From contig CP064999.1 in assembly GCA_016700115.1 (NCBI GenBank), forward strand, positions 4,769,501 to 4,833,500: 64,000 nucleotides of DNA, in the 5' to 3' direction. Below the pieces are notes generated by a model, which saw nothing but the letters and a program-made list of their open reading frames with translations, was not told where the DNA came from and searched no databases. The translations under genes and the position numbers were made by a program. This DNA is from Sphingobacteriales bacterium. Lineage in GTDB: Bacteria > Bacteroidota > Bacteroidia > Chitinophagales > UBA2359. Positions 9,118 to 18,448 of this stretch are shown piece after piece (the stretch's first letter is position 1; every line of letters begins with the position of its first letter).

Positions 9118-9228
9118 AGGGTATATTCGAGGTTTTGGAATTATTTGAACAAACACCAGTTATAAGACTACTTTCATTCATTTAAATGTGAACTAAATCA
9201 ATCATCCAAATTTTTAAACTGATTTCAT

Positions 9229-9786
9229 GTGAGCAATAAACCGGAAAAAGGAAAATTGTTAATCGCAGAGCCTTTTATGCCTGACGAAAATTTTAAACGT
9301 ACCGTAATACTGTTATGTGCCCATAATAAGAAAGAAGGTTCATTTGGTTTTGTTATCAACAAAGAAATTAGCCACAAGCTTAAAGATGCAATACCGGAAC
9401 TCGAAGCTTTAGATGCAAAATTGTATTATGGCGGCCCTGTTGAACCTAACACGCTGCATTATGTCCACAGTTATGGGGATTTGCTTCCAAATTCTGTAAA
9501 ATTGGGAGAAGATTTGTATTGGGGGGGCGATTTTGATGTGCTTTATAGTTTAATCAATACTAAACAAATTGACAGCAGTAAAATAAAATTCTTTATTGGA
9601 TATTCCGGATGGGATTCAGGGCAGTTAGAAGACGAAATGAGTACAAATTCCTGGATCGTAGCAAATTGTTTACCGGAGTATATTTTTATGGATCAACCGG
9701 ATACTGTCTGGCGAAAAGTATTGTCAGACATGGGTGGGGAATATAAAGTAATGTCTAATTACCCTGAAAACCCTATGTTGAATTAA
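9229..9786 (+). CDS. yqgE: YqgE/AlgH family protein
   Basis: Conserved family features are clear: an N-terminal KGKLLIAEPFMPDENFKRTVILLC, then GSFGFVINK, YYGGPVEP, and a later FIGYSGWDSGQLEDE. The 185-aa length is standard. The start is GTG at 9229, fixed by an in-frame TGA at 9220-9222; the overlapping ATG at 9227 is followed at once by a stop. The biochemical role is unsettled; AlgH was named for an effect on alginate regulation in Pseudomonas, and structures show no known catalytic site. The gene ends 3 bp from the convergent lprI-like gene. Confidence 0.93.
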   Translation: MSNKPEKGKLLIAEPFMPDENFKRTVILLCAHNKKEGSFGFVINKEISHKLKDAIPELEALDAKLYYGGPVEPNTLHYVHSYGDLLPNSVKLGEDLYWGGDFDVLYSLINTKQIDSSKIKFFIGYSGWDSGQLEDEMSTNSWIVANCLPEYIFMDQPDTVWRKVLSDMGGEYKVMSNYPENPMLN

Positions 9787-9789
9787 GCA

Positions 9790-10179
9790 CTATGGTTTTT
9801 GTTCCTGATTGTCCAGGCTCATCATCTCTAAGTGGTTGATATATTCATTGGTAACTCGTGTCAGGCACTGATATTCATTGATGGTTGCCGTAGATAAGTC
9901 TGAATAATTATCAGCTTCACATTGACAGATACTTTCCGAAAATTTCTTCCAAAGTTTGTGATTTTCCCGGATTCGCAATAGCGAGTCCGTTTTAGATTTA
10001 TTGACCTGAACCTGGTATATACTGTCCATCTTTAAAGTTGCATCTAATAATTGCATGACAGAACAAGCAATTATTTCATCCTTCGTAGCCAAAGTTTTAC
10101 AGGGAAAGTTAGTTTGTGCAATAAGGGAGCCGGTCGAAAAACAAATAACAAACAAGAATATGCAAAAATGATTTTTCAT
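9790..10179 (-). CDS. LprI-like (DUF1311) secreted protein
   Basis: A signal peptide (about 1-21, ending SLIAQ) is followed by a ~100-residue helical domain. It has the Cys pattern and the W of the LprI/DUF1311 family: C27, C39, KLWKKFSESICQCEADN, and a closing YQCLTRVTNEYINHL. In Mycobacterium LprI inhibits lysozyme, and most DUF1311 members are periplasmic or lipid-anchored proteins of unknown function. Here there is no lipobox, so it is likely soluble in the periplasm. Inhibitor activity is not shown by the sequence. Confidence 0.75.
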   Translation of the reverse strand: MKNHFCIFLFVICFSTGSLIAQTNFPCKTLATKDEIIACSVMQLLDATLKMDSIYQVQVNKSKTDSLLRIRENHKLWKKFSESICQCEADNYSDLSTATINEYQCLTRVTNEYINHLEMMSLDNQEQKP

Positions 10180-10247
10180 ACTAATTTGTTTTAGTTTTCA
10201 AGAAAAGTGATTAAAAACAATTGTTCCAAACACTATAAAACCCAATT

Positions 10248-10994
10248 ATGCAAATTGTAGGAATTATACCTGCCCGATATGCCTCTACCCGTTTTGAAGG
10301 GAAACCACTTTGTTTAATAAACGGTAAAACAATGATACAAAGGGTTTATGAAAATTCCAAAAAATCTGTTCAACTTTCGTCAGTTTGGGTAGCTACCGAT
10401 GACTTGCGAATTTACAATCAAGTCCTTCAATTCGGAGGCCAAGTGGTAATGACTTCCTATCTTCACCAAAGTGGAACTGATAGATGTGCTGAAGCTTTTA
10501 ATCTTTTAAAATTGCAGGCTGATGTTGTCATCAATATTCAGGGAGATGAACCTTTTATTCATCCCAATCAAATTGATGAACTTGCTTTGTTATTTTCGAA
10601 TCCTCAAATTCAAATAGGCACTTTAGTAAAAATAATCACAGATAATTCAGACTTATTGAATCCTAATTTACCCAAGGTTATACTTGACAAACATAAAAAA
10701 GCCCTTTATTTTAGCCGGCAAATGATTCCTTATGTTCGAGATATCGCCAATTCAATAAATCTTCCTCGTGTACATACTTTTTACAGTCATGTTGGAATGT
10801 ATGGATTCAGAAGTTCCATTTTGAATGAATTGGTTCAACTTCCAACTTCTTCATTAGAAAATGCTGAGAAATTAGAACAGTTGCGATGGTTAGAAAACGG
10901 ATATTCCATTCACACACAGGTAACTGACTATGATAATATAGCGATAGATACGCCGGAAGATTTGGAAAAAGCGTTGAGGTATCTGAAAGATTAA
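10248..10994 (+). CDS. kdsB: 3-deoxy-manno-octulosonate cytidylyltransferase (CMP-Kdo synthetase)
   Basis: KdsB makes CMP-Kdo from Kdo and CTP in the cytosol, the activated sugar that KdtA transfers to lipid A. Diagnostic segments are the nucleotide-binding IIPARYASTRFEGKPL at the N-terminus, VWVATDD, NIQGDEPFI with its Mg-binding Asp, SHVGMYGFR, LEQLRWLENGY and the closing IDTPEDLE. Length 248 aa is normal. It implies a Kdo-containing lipopolysaccharide in this organism. The gene stands alone and converges with the L,D-transpeptidase gene. Confidence 0.97.
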   Translation: MQIVGIIPARYASTRFEGKPLCLINGKTMIQRVYENSKKSVQLSSVWVATDDLRIYNQVLQFGGQVVMTSYLHQSGTDRCAEAFNLLKLQADVVINIQGDEPFIHPNQIDELALLFSNPQIQIGTLVKIITDNSDLLNPNLPKVILDKHKKALYFSRQMIPYVRDIANSINLPRVHTFYSHVGMYGFRSSILNELVQLPTSSLENAEKLEQLRWLENGYSIHTQVTDYDNIAIDTPEDLEKALRYLKD

Positions 10995-11065
10995 AATTCA
11001 GACACTTAAACAAGCGAGATGATCAACCCTTTGATGAATGAAAGATTTTTACAACAGTTCCCTCA

Positions 11066-11854
11066 TCAGAGGTTGTTTTTGGCAAAAAAATCAACCGCAG
11101 AACCGAAGTTTAAATATTTTGAGCTGTTTAGATAATCAATATTGTTGCCATAGATAAAGATACAATTACCCGATTTTAGGTAGTCAATGATCTCTTTGCT
11201 CTCAGCCTCAGACACGGCAGGACATCCCCAACTCAATCCGGTTCTGCCATGCCTTTTAACAAAATCTTCTCCAACATAAGATGCTCCGTGCATGACAATA
11301 GCTCTTGAACGGGCGTTTTCATTGAATCCTTTATCCATTCCATCCAAGCGGAGAGAATAGCCATGCTGACCTATATAAGTTTCGTCTGTTGTGTAAAATC
11401 CAAGGCTGCTTTGCAGCGACTCATGATTATTGGAAAATCGTTCGGCATAAACAAGACCACTGTTTTTACCATGTGCCACGTAAGTATAGTAAGCTAATTT
11501 TCGGGCAGCTATATCTAAAATAAATAATCGTTTCTCATTGGAGGGCTTTGTAAAATCTACGATGGCTAAATGAGATTTTCCAGCAGGAAGCCGTTCTTCT
11601 TTTTTCAGATTGTAGTAGCCGGTAACAGCAAGTTTGAAAGTATTGTAACTCAACCCCTTGGAGGCAAGAGCACATTCATGATAAAGGTTTTTTATGTAGT
11701 TATCATAAATGTTATACGCCGTTTCGCTTGCAGAAGGACTTCCGTTCGCAAAACGGTTGGTAAGATTAGCATTGGTAGGGGTAAGAAGGATGAGTGTTGT
11801 TGCAGAGAAGAAGAGAATTACGGTGAATAATAGTTTTCGAAGTAAATACTCCAT
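11066..11854 (-). CDS. Murein L,D-transpeptidase catalytic domain protein (YkuD_2 type)
   Basis: An N-terminal hydrophobic signal or anchor (about 7-27) leads to a periplasmic domain with the YkuD_2-type active site: His in IVMHGASYVG (about 190) and Cys in GRTGLSWGCPAVS (about 211). Such enzymes join meso-DAP residues of peptidoglycan stems or attach proteins to them. The preceding LAIVDFTKPSNEKRLFILD and HGKNSG segments are also typical of this subfamily. 262 aa fits. The long untranslated region upstream could hold its promoter, but I see no clear element. Confidence 0.87.
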   Translation of the reverse strand: MEYLLRKLLFTVILFFSATTLILLTPTNANLTNRFANGSPSASETAYNIYDNYIKNLYHECALASKGLSYNTFKLAVTGYYNLKKEERLPAGKSHLAIVDFTKPSNEKRLFILDIAARKLAYYTYVAHGKNSGLVYAERFSNNHESLQSSLGFYTTDETYIGQHGYSLRLDGMDKGFNENARSRAIVMHGASYVGEDFVKRHGRTGLSWGCPAVSEAESKEIIDYLKSGNCIFIYGNNIDYLNSSKYLNFGSAVDFFAKNNL

Positions 11855-12337
11855 ACGTCTTTAAGAGCTTGAGTTGTAGTGATTGAATAGATTACAATGC
11901 AGACATTCGACTTTGCAATGCAAAAATCATAAAAAAAATTCGTTTTACCATATTTTCAGCCAACTTTTAACCATAATTTCTGCTTTTTTAACAAAAAAAT
12001 GATAAACTTTAACATTCATTAGTATTTCTGCTATATTTATTGGTAGCAAAGGCTTTGCGAAATTCTCCGCTATTAAGTGTTAGCACTCCTAGTTTTTCAA
12101 GAAAATATTTAAAAGCAACTAATTTCTGTCTTGTAAGTTAACAATGGGAATTCATTGCTACTCGGAATTATTTAGAAATTGATTAGTCCGGTTTTTGGCA
12201 AATCAAAAAAGGCCGGTTTAGTTTAGTTATGATTCTGTAAAAATTGTTTTGAAACAAACAAATCTAATTATCTTTACCCCGCATGTACGACTATTTTACA
12301 ATTTAACTATTATCAATCTTACAACTGCAAATACAAC
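11855..12337. other. Divergent intergenic region between L,D-transpeptidase and yejA-like genes
   Basis: About 480 bases of AT-rich DNA between divergent genes. The only signal I can support is the yejA-like promoter near its right end. There is no RNA gene, repeat or credible small ORF. Confidence 0.6.
12249..12276 (+). promoter_or_regulatory. Promoter of the yejA-like gene (TTG-N17-TATCTTTA)
   Basis: TTG at 12249-12251 and TATCTTTA at 12269-12276 are separated by 17 bases, the Bacteroidota -33/-7 layout with one mismatch to TAnnTTTG. The predicted start of transcription is about 55 bases before the ATG. Confidence 0.5.
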
Positions 12338-14260
12338 ATGAAAAAGCACATGCCAGTATTGGCGACCCTGTTTTTATCTTTTCTTTTTTTTGTAGTTAGC
12401 TGCAAATCTGACGGAAGTGGGGAGCAAAAGCTTACCGTTACAGATGAAGCTAAAGTTCAGGACGGTGAAGGTGCGGATCCAAATGTTCCTGCTGAACAAG
12501 GAGGAAAAGGATTTTCTGAAATTGCCGATTCTTTAGGGTTTGTTACCAATAAAGAATACAAATCTCCCGGAAGTCCTAACGCCAAAAAAGGGGGGACATT
12601 TTCAATGTCCACACAAGAATATCCGGCAACCTTCTGTGATGTCGGTGAAAATGCCAATTTTCAGATTGTCTCTTTTATTAACGGTCTGATTTTTGAACCC
12701 TTGTTAGGTTTTGACCCCGAAACTTTAGATTATTCTCCGGGTTTGGCAACTCACTGGAACATATCTGAAGACAAAACCACCTATCGTTTCAGAATAGACC
12801 CCAATGCAAGATGGAGTGACGGCACACCGGTTACTTCAGCAGACGTTATTGCTACTTATAAACTTCTGGTTGATGAGGGTTTAAAAGACCCGTTTACCAA
12901 TAATTTGTACAAGGACACTTATGAAGAACCTGTTGCAGAAAGCAAATATATTGTCAGTGTAAAATGCAAAAAAGAAAACTGGCGAAGTTTCTTATATTTC
13001 GCAGTTTCAACTAAAATCTATCCCGCATCACATCTTTCAAAAACAAATGGAGCGGGCTATCTTACCAAATACCAATATGATTTCATGCCGGGCACAGGCC
13101 CTTATGAGTTAGATAAAACTGCTACCCGCCAAGGCGAGCGTTTAACCTTAAAACGCAGAAACAACTATTGGGCAGAAAATTATGAAACCGCCAAAGGTCT
13201 TTACAATTTTGATGCCATCACTTTTGTAGTTGTAAGAACAGACGAATTAATGAAAGACAAACTTTTAGCCGGTGAGGTAGATTGGTATATAGTTCCTCGT
13301 GCTCAATGGTGGGCCGAAGAACTGACCGAAGCCAAACAACCCGACATTGCCAGAGGCGTAATTGCCCGTCAAAAAATTTACAATCATAATCCAAAAGGCA
13401 CTTCCGGCTTTGCCCTTAACACGGCAAGACCTCCTTTTGATGATATCAAAGTAAGGGAAGCTATGAGTTTGTTATTTAATTTTGATGAACTCAATGATAA
13501 ATTATTCTTTGGGGAATACGTGCGAATTAATTCCTATTATTACGGAACTCCTTATTCAAATCCGAATAATCCAATGCCGGAGTATAATGTGAATAAAGCC
13601 ATGGATTTGCTGAAACAGGCAGGCTATACTAAAAAACCCGGTGAAAAATGGCTTACCAAAAACGGAAAACCATTTACTTTGGAATTGATGTCAGATAAAT
13701 CAACTGAGCGAATTTTTGTGCCATATCAGCAATCTTTGATGAACGCAGGAATTGACTTAAAATTTAATAATGTTGACCCCAACGAACGATTTAAAAAAGT
13801 ACAGGGTAAAGACTATACCATAGCCTTTCAAAATTATACCGGATTGTTTTTCCCAAATCCTGAAAGCAGTATGCACTCACGATATGCCAAAATTCCGGAT
13901 AATACCAATATTACAGGAATTTCAGACCCACGTATAGATGAGCTTTGTGTGATGTATGATAAAAGTTATGACACAAAAGAGCGCATCAAATTTGTTCAGG
14001 AAATTGATGGTATTGCCGTCGCTAAAAAACATTGGGTGTGGGGTTGGACTTCACCTGCAACATTACGCATACTTTACTGGAACAAATTCGGGATGCCTGA
14101 AAGTGGTTTGACCTATGCAAACGATTTCAGCGATGTTTTCGCACTATGGTGGGAAGAACCCGAATTGGCCAAACAGATAGAACAGGCTAAAAAAGACAAG
14201 AAAATAACCATGAAAAAAGCACCGGCTGAAATAGATTTCTGGAAAACAAAACAACAGTAA
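12338..14260 (+). CDS. YejA-like peptide-binding lipoprotein (ABC importer, SBP family 5)
   Basis: A lipoprotein signal ends in VVSC (Cys22), so the mature protein is lipid-anchored. The body is a family-5 substrate-binding protein: GGTFSMS at the start of the fold, ARWSDGTPVTSADV, and PFDDIKVREAMSLLFNFDELNDKLFFGEYVRINSYY. The last segment resembles E. coli YejA more than OppA or DppA. The binding protein captures peptides at the outer face of the inner membrane and passes them to the permeases that follow. About 40 Gly/Glu/Asp-rich residues lie between the lipid anchor and the fold. The YejB/YejE-like neighbours support the assignment. Substrate unknown. Confidence 0.88.
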   Translation: MKKHMPVLATLFLSFLFFVVSCKSDGSGEQKLTVTDEAKVQDGEGADPNVPAEQGGKGFSEIADSLGFVTNKEYKSPGSPNAKKGGTFSMSTQEYPATFCDVGENANFQIVSFINGLIFEPLLGFDPETLDYSPGLATHWNISEDKTTYRFRIDPNARWSDGTPVTSADVIATYKLLVDEGLKDPFTNNLYKDTYEEPVAESKYIVSVKCKKENWRSFLYFAVSTKIYPASHLSKTNGAGYLTKYQYDFMPGTGPYELDKTATRQGERLTLKRRNNYWAENYETAKGLYNFDAITFVVVRTDELMKDKLLAGEVDWYIVPRAQWWAEELTEAKQPDIARGVIARQKIYNHNPKGTSGFALNTARPPFDDIKVREAMSLLFNFDELNDKLFFGEYVRINSYYYGTPYSNPNNPMPEYNVNKAMDLLKQAGYTKKPGEKWLTKNGKPFTLELMSDKSTERIFVPYQQSLMNAGIDLKFNNVDPNERFKKVQGKDYTIAFQNYTGLFFPNPESSMHSRYAKIPDNTNITGISDPRIDELCVMYDKSYDTKERIKFVQEIDGIAVAKKHWVWGWTSPATLRILYWNKFGMPESGLTYANDFSDVFALWWEEPELAKQIEQAKKDKKITMKKAPAEIDFWKTKQQ

Positions 14261-14280
14261 CCTTTCAGCACATCCTAAAA

Positions 14281-14317
14281 AAATACCCTGTTGATTATTT
14301 ATTCAAACAGGGTATTT
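14281..14317 (+). terminator. Hairpin between binding protein and permease genes
   Basis: A 12-bp perfect stem, AAATACCCTGTT with AACAGGGTATTT, followed by TCTTTTCCTTTT. It lies 21 bases past the binding-protein stop and 48 bases before the yejB-like ATG. It would attenuate read-through, giving more binding protein than permease, or protect the upstream mRNA 3' end. Confidence 0.8.
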
Positions 14318-14364
14318 CTTTTCCTTTTATTGCTTCAAATTTTTGATTAAAACAAAAAATACCC

Positions 14365-15690
14365 ATGTTCAAATACATACTAAAGCGTTTGCTGCTAATG
14401 TTTCCCACTTTTTTCGGGGCAACGTTTTTGGTTTTTGCAATTTTGAATTTAGTACCGGGAGGTCCTTTGGAAAGGGCAATTATGCAAATGGAAGCTCGAG
14501 CATCAGAAGGTGGCGGAGGTGGTCAGATAGTTCAAAAAAACAAACTTACCCCTGAAGTCATCGAGCAACTTCGCAGACAATATGGGTTAGATAAACCTTT
14601 TTTGATGAGGTATTTTTTGTGGCTTGGTTTTTATCCGCGCGAAACGAAAAGTGAAATCAAAGCAGACGGTGATTGTTTCCGGGAAGATATTCGCTATGTT
14701 AAAAAAGACGGAAAAACTTATGCGATTCAAAGATGGATAAAAATTGAAAAACAGGGTGAAAACCTGGTCATGTTTAAAAGTGGGGTGGGTTCTGATTTTA
14801 AATTTTCTGATGAGTATGCTGAATTACCCAACTGCAGCGCTATTACTTCCTGGATGCCTGCAACCGAATGGAAGATAAAAGAAACCAAAGAAAATGGATC
14901 CGTAAGGATAGTTCAAACCGCTTTCAGCGGCATTTTTACCGGAGATTTCGGACGTTCTTATATTTTTAACCGCCCTGTACTGGAACTAATCAGCGAACGA
15001 CTTTACATTTCCGCTTATTTTGGAATTATCGGTTTTTTACTGGCCTATTTAGTTTGTATTCCTTTGGGAATTTTAAAAGCTGTAAGACATAATACCCCTT
15101 TTGATTTTGGAACCAGCGCTTTGATTTTTGCGGGTTATGCAACACCGGGATATGCCTTGGGGGTTTTATTGCTTTCATTTTTTGCAAGCGGGAGATATTT
15201 TAGCTGGTTCCCATTAGGAGGATTCAGATCTCCTGACTGGGATCAACTCAGTACCTTCGGCAAAATACTGGATCAACTTCATCATACCGCTTTGCCTGTT
15301 ATTTGTTACATGATTGGGGCTTTTGCTACATTGACCCTTTTAATGAAAAATTCTTTGCTGGAAAACCTAAGCCAGGATTATGTCCGAACGGCTTTTGCAA
15401 AAGGATTAGATGAAAAAAAGGTGATTTTTAAACATGCCGTAAGGAATTCGCTTATTCCGATTGCTACCGGGCTGGGACATGTTATAGGAATTTTTCTTGC
15501 CGGTTCTTACCTGATTGAATTGGTATTTAATATTGATGGCATTGGCCTTCTTTCCTTTAAATCCGTAGTCAACGTGGATTATCCTGTTTTTCTTGGATTT
15601 TTAGTAATCAGCATTGTCATCCTGTTGGTTGGAAATTTATTATCCGATTTGCTTTATGTGCTCATTGACCCTCGAATTAAATTCGATTAG
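14365..15690 (+). CDS. yejB: YejB-like ABC importer permease with extra periplasmic domain
   Basis: The N-terminal MFKYILKRLLLMFPTFFGAT and LVPGGPLERAIMQME match YejB, whose first loop has the same GGP motif. The core binding-protein-dependent permease domain (about 205-441) has the coupling segment KGLDEKKVIFKHAVRNSLIP and ends LIDPRIKFD like E. coli YejB. Between RRQYGLDKPF (about residue 75) and FTGDFGRSYIF (about 190) lies an insertion of roughly 100 residues with no membrane segment. It makes the protein 441 aa against about 364 in E. coli. The insert probably sits in the periplasm and may contact the binding protein. The gene is followed 36 bp later by the yejE-like gene. Confidence 0.9.
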   Translation: MFKYILKRLLLMFPTFFGATFLVFAILNLVPGGPLERAIMQMEARASEGGGGGQIVQKNKLTPEVIEQLRRQYGLDKPFLMRYFLWLGFYPRETKSEIKADGDCFREDIRYVKKDGKTYAIQRWIKIEKQGENLVMFKSGVGSDFKFSDEYAELPNCSAITSWMPATEWKIKETKENGSVRIVQTAFSGIFTGDFGRSYIFNRPVLELISERLYISAYFGIIGFLLAYLVCIPLGILKAVRHNTPFDFGTSALIFAGYATPGYALGVLLLSFFASGRYFSWFPLGGFRSPDWDQLSTFGKILDQLHHTALPVICYMIGAFATLTLLMKNSLLENLSQDYVRTAFAKGLDEKKVIFKHAVRNSLIPIATGLGHVIGIFLAGSYLIELVFNIDGIGLLSFKSVVNVDYPVFLGFLVISIVILLVGNLLSDLLYVLIDPRIKFD

Positions 15691-15726
15691 TACCTTTGAA
15701 CAACCCAAAAAGTATCTTTAGTTAAT

Positions 15727-16830
15727 ATGTGGTGGAGAAAAAAGACAGACAAAGCATCCGGTTCTGAATCGGTCATGCAAAAAAGGGTTCGAAATTTTAA
15801 AAAAATCAAGCGCGCCTATTATTCATTGATGGCTTTGGGAGTGCTTTATGTAATTTCCTTTTTCAATCCTTTGTTAATCAACAATCAGGCTTTAGTGGTC
15901 AAATATAATGGTTCCTACTATTTCCCTGCTTTCAGCAACTGGATTGAACCGATCAGCCCTAAACCCCGATATTATTCGGGCACTGAATTTGGTGAAGAAA
16001 CCAATAGTCCGCCTTCATTTAGAAAATTAAAAGAAAAATTTAAAACCGAAGCCAAAGGCAATTGGGTGATGATGCCGCTTTATCCTTTTGGTCCGTTAGA
16101 AACTCCATTAGACGAATTGACTACGAATCCGCCAACTGCACCTGATAACATTCATTATTTGGGAACAGATTCTCAAGGCAGAGATATTTTAGCCCGTGTG
16201 GCTTATGGATTTCAAATTTCAATTTCATTTGCCTTAATGGTTACTTTTCTTTCTTATATACTTGGCGTACTGATAGGTGGAACTTTAGGTTTTTATGGTG
16301 GAAGTATAGACATTTTCGGACTTAGGCTGATTGAGATATTCAGTTTGATTCCTTTTTTGTTTATGATGATTATTCTTGTAAAATTTCTTGAGCCTTCCTT
16401 TATGCTTTTAGTAGTGATGTTGGTCATCTTTGGAGGGTGGATTGGGATTACCTATTATGTAAGGGGAGAGTTTTTGCGTGAAAAAAACAGGGACTATGTA
16501 TCTGCCGCTACTGCGATGGGACAAAGTGATTTTAAAATTATGTTCAAGCATATTTTACCAAATGCCTTTACTGCAGTAATTACATTTGCTCCTTTTTCTA
16601 TCATTGGCAATATTTCTGCCCTCGTTTCTCTCGATTTTCTTGGGTTTGGGCTTCCTGTTCCTACTCCAAGTTGGGGAGAATTAATTCAACAAGGCTCTCA
16701 AAATATAGAAAAACCCTGGTTGATAGTAACTCCTTTGGTAATCATTTTCTTAACCCTGACTACCGTTACCTTTATCGGAGAAGGAGTTCGACAAGCTTTT
16801 GACCCAAGAGAGTATCAACGGTTGCGGTAA
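15727..16830 (+). CDS. yejE: YejE-like ABC importer permease
   Basis: A second inner-membrane subunit of the peptide importer. After TM1 it carries LVVKYNGSYYFPAF, closely matching the first-loop LVRYDGSWYFP of E. coli YejE. The general NIHYLGTDSQGRDILARVAYG motif of OppC/DppC permeases follows. The coupling helix is GQSDFKIMFKHILPNAFTAV, and the end is VRQAFDPREYQRLR. 367 aa is slightly longer than E. coli YejE. No ATPase (YejF) gene follows, so the energising subunit must be encoded elsewhere. Confidence 0.92.
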   Translation: MWWRKKTDKASGSESVMQKRVRNFKKIKRAYYSLMALGVLYVISFFNPLLINNQALVVKYNGSYYFPAFSNWIEPISPKPRYYSGTEFGEETNSPPSFRKLKEKFKTEAKGNWVMMPLYPFGPLETPLDELTTNPPTAPDNIHYLGTDSQGRDILARVAYGFQISISFALMVTFLSYILGVLIGGTLGFYGGSIDIFGLRLIEIFSLIPFLFMMIILVKFLEPSFMLLVVMLVIFGGWIGITYYVRGEFLREKNRDYVSAATAMGQSDFKIMFKHILPNAFTAVITFAPFSIIGNISALVSLDFLGFGLPVPTPSWGELIQQGSQNIEKPWLIVTPLVIIFLTLTTVTFIGEGVRQAFDPREYQRLR

Positions 16831-17007
16831 AATTGAAACCAAACGATGTTCGCTATTTTCAGACTTAACAGGAGGTTTTGGTCTTTTTGTTCATCAGAAC
16901 AAATCTTTAACTGAAAATCTCTTACCGGTAAAAATCTTTGGGTTGTAAGAAAATCCAAAATTCCCGAATTTACTTAGATATTTTACGTCTTTGGTCAATT
17001 CTCTAAA

Positions 17008-18198
17008 TCAATCCACCATCATACAAACTCCTTTCAAATATTCTCCTTCGGGGTGATATATATTTACCGGATGATCGGGAGCAGATGAAAGCCTTTTAAT
17101 GACCCTTACTTTTCTTCCTGACTCAATGGCTGCTGCTCTGATAGTATCGAAAAACAGCGGAGGGTCAATGACAGCAGAACAGGAAAAAGTCATCAACAAT
17201 CCTCCTTTTTCTATGATATTTAATGCCCGGGCATTTAATCGTTTATACCCTTGCACAGCCTGATGTTTTGTTTTAATAGATTTGGCAAACGCAGGCGGGT
17301 CTAAAATAATGAGGTTGTAAGATTGTTCAGCTTGTTGTAAAAAGGGCATAACATCGGCAACGTAAGATTGATGAGTTCCTCTAAAAGCTGTATTTAAGGC
17401 GATGTTTTTTTCTGTCCAATCAATGGCTTTTGCTGAAGAATCGACAGAGTGAACTAATTTCGCGCCGGCACGCAAAGCATACACCGAAAATCCCCCCGAA
17501 TAGCAAAAAGCATTCAATACTGTTTTGTTATTCGCCCATTCTGCTAACTGTAAACGATTTTCGCGCTGATCCAAAAAGAAACCTGTTTTTTGCCCATTTA
17601 CCCAATCTACCCAAAAATTGCATCCATTTTCAGAGATTACCTCCCCTGTTCGATTTTCACCCCATATAAAACCATTTGCCTCTTTTATGTTATTCGCAGA
17701 CGGCATTGTTTCTCCACTTTTATTGTAAACCGACTTTAACTCGTCTCCCAATACCAGTTGTAATGCCTTTGTAATATCTGCAAGACAACGGAAAATGCCG
17801 GTATTATGTGCCTGAATAACTACTGTTCCATTGTAAAAATCTGCAATCAACCCCGGAACCCCATCCCCTTCAGCGTTTATTAACCGATATGCATTTGTTT
17901 TATCCCGATTGCAGATACTAAAATATTGGCGAAGATGAAAAGCATCTCTGATTTTGTTCACCCAAAATTCAAGATCTATGGTTGTTTGGCGGAAACTTAA
18001 CACTCTTGCAGAGATACTTCCCGAAATCTGATAAAGCGCAGTAGCAAGATATTGCCCTTTAGAGTTGTATAGCTCTACAATATCACCATCTGTTGGACTG
18101 CCTTCTTTTTTTTGAACCGCACCTGAAAAAATCCAGGGGTGTTGCCTTTCGAGTGAAGCCGTTTTATTAGCATGTAAAATCAGTCGGGGATATTCCAT
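17008..18198 (-). CDS. rlmI: RlmI-type class I SAM-dependent rRNA methyltransferase
   Basis: An N-terminal PUA domain (about 1-80; RQHPWIFSGAV) is followed by an EEHEE region (about 80-180) and a Rossmann methyltransferase domain. Motifs seen: GQKTGFFLDQRENR, the SAM-binding VLNAFCYSGGFSVYALRAGA, VHSVDSS, LIILDPPAF (catalytic DPP motif) and LMTFSCSA with the conserved Cys of m5C enzymes. E. coli RlmI makes m5C1962 in 23S rRNA; length 396 aa matches. The family has paralogues with other targets, so the exact site is inferred. It is a single gene, divergent from scoB. Confidence 0.88.
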   Translation of the reverse strand: MEYPRLILHANKTASLERQHPWIFSGAVQKKEGSPTDGDIVELYNSKGQYLATALYQISGSISARVLSFRQTTIDLEFWVNKIRDAFHLRQYFSICNRDKTNAYRLINAEGDGVPGLIADFYNGTVVIQAHNTGIFRCLADITKALQLVLGDELKSVYNKSGETMPSANNIKEANGFIWGENRTGEVISENGCNFWVDWVNGQKTGFFLDQRENRLQLAEWANNKTVLNAFCYSGGFSVYALRAGAKLVHSVDSSAKAIDWTEKNIALNTAFRGTHQSYVADVMPFLQQAEQSYNLIILDPPAFAKSIKTKHQAVQGYKRLNARALNIIEKGGLLMTFSCSAVIDPPLFFDTIRAAAIESGRKVRVIKRLSSAPDHPVNIYHPEGEYLKGVCMMVD

Positions 18199-18403
18199 TT
18201 AACTTTTTAAGCGGGGTTGTCAGATCTTGCGGTAAAAGTAAGATTTCTTTATCACTCCTTGTAAATATAACCTAAATTTAGGTGCTGCTATTTTTGGACT
18301 GAAGGTTTCTTGTTAAAAAATTGACCTTAATTTTATTATAGTTTTTCAAATAATTTGCGTTTGCAGAAAAAACTGATACTTAGGAAAAACAAGATTATCA
18401 AAC

Positions 18404-18431
18404 TTGTTTTACCGATTTCCCTTATCTTAGC
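18404..18431 (+). promoter_or_regulatory. Promoter of scoB (TTG-N17-TATCTTAG)
   Basis: TTG at 18404-18406 and TATCTTAG at 18424-18431 are 17 bases apart, a near-consensus Bacteroidota promoter. It gives a leader of about 10-20 bases before the ATG at 18449. Confidence 0.5.
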
Positions 18432-18448
18432 GCAAAAGAAACTGACTT

